DNA of 64,000 nucleotides from Paenibacillus sp. yr247. GTDB lineage: Bacteria; Bacillota; Bacilli; Paenibacillales; NBRC-103111. Numbering within the stretch: the first letter of the stretch is position 1; every line of letters begins with the position of its first letter. This document shows positions 61,940 to 64,000 of this stretch, piece by piece. Both the position numbers and the translations under genes were made by a program. The stretch covers positions 434,001-498,000 of the forward strand of contig NZ_FNIF01000001.1 in NCBI RefSeq assembly GCF_900103825.1, given 5' to 3'. The notes under the pieces are model-generated. The model was not told the DNA's origin. It made no database searches and saw only the letters and a list, made by a program, of their open reading frames with translations.

Positions 61940-62722
61940 TTGCCAAAAGAACTCTATGGTCATTTTCATCCAGACGAACATCATTTTGTCGATAAAGCTT
62001 GGGATTGGGTCGAGCGGGCAGCCGAGCAGCATGCTGTGAAGCTAACTGACTTTCTGGATCCCAGACAGGCTTCTATTCTAACATCACTTGTAAACCGACA
62101 CCCCGATGTTCACTGCCGGCTAGATGGCGGATACGCAGCAGCCGAACGAAGAAGGGCATTGATTGCACCTGATTACCGTTCTTTGGAAGGGGAAGATATG
62201 GAGATGGCGGTCCTGTCCGTTTCTTCCGGTGACGGCAAATTTCTAACACTAGAATATGGAGATTACATGGGCGCCATTCTTGGACTCGGCATGAAGCGAG
62301 ACAAGGTTGGCGATATTCAAGTTATAGAAGGTGGCTGCCATTTTCTGGTTACCCGGGACGCGGCTGATTATTTGCATTTAAACTTGTCTCAGGTGCACAA
62401 GGTTCATGTGCAAACGGAACTGCTGCCGCTGGATAAGCTGGAACTAGCATCGGTAAAATTGGACGAGCTGACCTTGTCTGTTGCATCCATGCGAATGGAC
62501 GGAATTGTAAGCGATGTATTTAGGCTAAGCAGAGCGAAGGTCTTGATGCCTATTCAAGCTGGACGCTGCCGCGTCAATTGGAAGCTTGAGGAAGATCCAA
62601 GCAAACCACTTAAAGAAGGCGATATGGTTTCCATGCAAGGATTTGGTAGATTCAAGGTGCTTGAAGTGGAAGGTGTAACGAAAAAAGGAAGAATTCGTGT
62701 GAAGATCGGCAAGTTTGCATGA
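61940..62722 (+). CDS. ylmH: S4-domain RNA-binding protein YlmH
   Basis: A 260-residue protein. The N-terminal domain (about 1-170) contains FLDPRQASILTSLVNRHPDV and GGYAAAERRRALIAPDYRSL. The C-terminal S4 domain is at about 180-255 (DELTLSVASMRMDGIVSDVF, RLSRAKVLMPIQAGRCRVNW, EGDMVSMQGFGRFKVLEVEG). In Bacillus YlmH binds stalled large ribosomal subunits in quality control. The start is TTG 61940, two bases after ylmG, so its translation is coupled. Confidence 0.92.
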   Translation: MPKELYGHFHPDEHHFVDKAWDWVERAAEQHAVKLTDFLDPRQASILTSLVNRHPDVHCRLDGGYAAAERRRALIAPDYRSLEGEDMEMAVLSVSSGDGKFLTLEYGDYMGAILGLGMKRDKVGDIQVIEGGCHFLVTRDAADYLHLNLSQVHKVHVQTELLPLDKLELASVKLDELTLSVASMRMDGIVSDVFRLSRAKVLMPIQAGRCRVNWKLEEDPSKPLKEGDMVSMQGFGRFKVLEVEGVTKKGRIRVKIGKFA

Positions 62723-62723
62723 A

Positions 62724-62742
62724 CGTGGATAATTTATCCACG
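62724..62742. repeat. Inverted pair of DnaA-box-like sequences
   Basis: CGTGGATAA and TTATCCACG face each other with one base between them, directly after the ylmH stop. Each matches the DnaA box TTATCCACA at eight of nine positions. It can also fold as a hairpin, but no T run follows, so it is not a good terminator. Confidence 0.5.
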
Positions 62743-62802
62743 AACTTTGCAGGAATTGCTTATTTTCTGTCGAACTCATTCAGTATAGATGTGGGTTCAA
62801 AC

Positions 62803-62872
62803 TAGCTTTCTTATGAAGAAAGTTCAGCTTATGCTTGCGAATTCAGTTTTGCTACGCAAAACGCTAAGGAGG
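62803..62872 (+). repeat. Leader hairpin repeats before divIVA
   Basis: A first hairpin AGCTTTCTT-ATG-AAGAAAGTT at about 62803-62823 is followed by a unit starting ATGCTTGCG at 62831. That unit's stem GTTTTGC-TAC-GCAAAAC (62846-62862) is followed by GCTA and AGGAGG at 62867-62872, the ribosome-binding site of divIVA. Confidence 0.8.
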
Positions 62873-62879
62873 GGCACTG

Positions 62880-63356
62880 ATGCCATTAACACCGTTAGAT
62901 ATACACAATAAGGAGTTTTCACGCTCGTTTCGCGGCTATGATGAAGATCAAGTGAATGAATTCCTCGATCAAGTCATTAAGGATTACGAGGCGTTGATTC
63001 GCGAGAATAAAGACTTACAGAATCAAACGGTGACGCTGCAAGAGCGTTTGGATCACTTCACGAATATCGAAGATTCGTTAAGCAAAACGATCATCGTTGC
63101 CCAAGAAGCAGCGGATGAAGTCAGAAGCAATGCCAAGAAAGAAGCACAGCTTATCTTGAAGGAAGCCGAGAAAAATGCAGACCGGATTATTAACGAATCC
63201 CTGACGCGTTCTCGTAAGGTTGCTTTAGAGATTGAAGAACTGAAGAAGCAGGCATCGATTTACCGCACGCGTTTCCGGACGCTGCTCGAAGCTCAGCTAG
63301 AGCTGTTGAACACAGAAGGCTGGCAAAGCATGCAGTTTGAGATTAAAGAAGAATAG
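62880..63356 (+). CDS. divIVA: Cell-pole and septum organiser DivIVA
   Basis: A 158-residue coiled-coil protein that gathers at curved membranes, that is at septa and poles. The N-terminal LTPLDIHNKEFSRSFRGYDE (residues 3-22) is the lipid-binding domain signature, followed by two long coiled coils (about 30-75 and 85-145) and ending TEGWQSMQFEIKEE. The ATG lies seven bases after AGGAGG, which belongs to the leader hairpin repeat. In this position it is the last gene of the cluster before ileS. Confidence 0.95.
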   Translation: MPLTPLDIHNKEFSRSFRGYDEDQVNEFLDQVIKDYEALIRENKDLQNQTVTLQERLDHFTNIEDSLSKTIIVAQEAADEVRSNAKKEAQLILKEAEKNADRIINESLTRSRKVALEIEELKKQASIYRTRFRTLLEAQLELLNTEGWQSMQFEIKEE

Positions 63357-63383
63357 AAATGTGGTTCTTTGACGGTTGTCATA

Positions 63384-63412
63384 TTGACTATGCTTGACGA
63401 ATTCGTTATACT
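63384..63412 (+). promoter_or_regulatory. Sigma-A-type promoter for ileS
   Basis: TTGACT at 63384-63389 and TATACT at 63407-63412 are exactly 17 bases apart, directly before the T-box leader. Confidence 0.8.
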
Positions 63413-63419
63413 CCTGTTA

Positions 63420-63695
63420 AATGTATCTCAGTAAAGCTATGACTGGAACGAGTAGGACGTTAAAGCAGTGCCAGCGAATTAGGGTTTTGGTGTGAGCCTA
63501 ATCTCTGCAGCGTACCGAATATCCCCCAGGAGCGTCTCTTGAATCGAGTAGAGAGAAACGGGTCATGCCGTTACACATGATCGAGTGATAAAGCGATGAT
63601 TTACACGCCTTTGAGCGTTTGTTCATTTTGCTTTTTAACGAGGGTGGTACCGCGAGTTGAGTTTCTCGTCCCTTTTGGGATGAGAGGCTTTTTTT
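63420..63695 (+). ncRNA. T-box riboswitch leader for ileS (isoleucine)
   Basis: The 14-base T-box core AGGGTGGTACCGCG is at 63641-63654. The terminator follows: TCTCGTCCC pairs with GGGATGAGA (63664-63685) with a T run. Upstream stem I contains the characteristic GAACGAGTAGGA start (about 63446) and the CCGAATATCCCCCAGG segment; ATC at 63521-63523 is the likely isoleucine specifier codon. Uncharged tRNA-Ile would bind the core, stop the terminator and let ileS be made. Confidence 0.93.
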
Positions 63696-63739
63696 GTTTT
63701 CTAGCTAAAAAGATTGAGGGTAAGAATGGAGTGGTTGAA

Positions 63740-64000
63740 TTGGATTATGGTAAAACATTAAATTTATTGCAAACGGAGTTTCCGATGAGAGGTAACTTAC
63801 CTCAGGCGGAACCGAAAATTCAAGAGCATTGGGAAGCTGAAGACATCTATGCCAAAGTGCAGGAGAGTCGCAAAGGCAGAACCAAATTTATTTTACATGA
63901 CGGACCTCCATACGCGAACGGAGATATTCATATTGGGCATGCGCTGAACAAGGTATTGAAAGATATCATTGTGCGATTCAAAACGCTGCAAGGCTTCGAT
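63740..64000 (+). CDS. ileS: Isoleucyl-tRNA synthetase, N-terminal part
   Basis: The first 87 codons run to the window edge. The product begins [20 protein letters not shown] and includes [19 protein letters not shown], the class I HIGH motif (near 57-60). It attaches isoleucine to tRNA-Ile. The start is TTG 63740, about six to nine bases after GGAGTGG and consistent with the usual start of the family (MD-); GTG 63731 is less likely. Position after divIVA and a T-box leader with an isoleucine specifier agree. Confidence 0.95.
   Translation, partial: MDYGKTLNLLQTEFPMRGNLPQAEPKIQEHWEAEDIYAKVQESRKGRTKFILHDGPPYANGDIHIGHALNKVLKDIIVRFKTLQGFD

Overview
The window is chromosomal DNA from an endospore-forming Firmicute, most likely a Paenibacillus or close relative. 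The reasons are the gene order (typA-ylaH-phoH, rsfA-panE-bshC-mraZ, the full division and cell-wall cluster, spoIIGA-sigE-sigG, the ylm genes, divIVA, T-box-ileS), a meso-DAP type MurE, bacillithiol synthesis, strong Shine-Dalgarno sequences, and moderate GC with scattered GC-rich patches. I saw no tRNA, rRNA, CRISPR array, insertion sequence or prophage.

Layout. 1-8.4 kb: start of a secreted protein (minus strand), a YpuI-like protein, a GH15 hydrolase, small DUF1540 and membrane proteins, a CNNM/CBS ion transporter behind a structured leader, a lytic transglycosylase, and the cysteine desulfurase-ThiI pair for tRNA thiolation. 8.4-12.4 kb: a TerC-family protein, then a decayed DUF58/von Willebrand gene cluster split by an intact MFS transporter on the other strand. 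12.4-19 kb: typA, ylaH, two unknown genes behind three tandem hairpin repeats, a spore lipoprotein and PhoH. 19-25.3 kb: exported proteins, a MidA-type methyltransferase, rsfA, panE, DUF3397. 25.3-34.5 kb: an oppABCDF operon, bshC and an archaeal/Thermotoga-type adenosylhomocysteinase.

34.6-62.7 kb is a nearly uninterrupted dcw and sporulation cluster: mraZ-rsmH-ftsL-pbpB-spoVD-murE-murF-mraY-murD-spoVE-murG-murB-murA-divIB-ftsA-ftsZ, then spoIIGA-sigE-sigG and ylmC-pgeF-ylmE-sepF-ylmG-ylmH, then divIVA and the T-box-controlled ileS. The mur genes and mraY build lipid II. SpoVE, PBP2B and SpoVD are the septal and spore synthases. FtsA, FtsZ, SepF, DivIB, FtsL and DivIVA make and place the division machine. 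SpoIIGA and sigma-E/sigma-G couple septation to compartment-specific transcription.

The most unusual signal is a family of roughly 40-bp leader repeats. Each clear copy is an 8-bp (or near 8-bp) hairpin fixed exactly three bases upstream of an AGGAGG ribosome-binding site. Copies precede an unknown gene at 15.4 kb (three tandem units), rsmH, sigE (several units) and divIVA, and base-pairing is kept by compensatory changes. Other points of interest are a triple MraZ operator, a sigma-H-like promoter before ftsA, a spoIIG-like promoter with an overlong spacer, a hairpin at the very 5' end of the typA mRNA, and a GC-rich mosaic murF.
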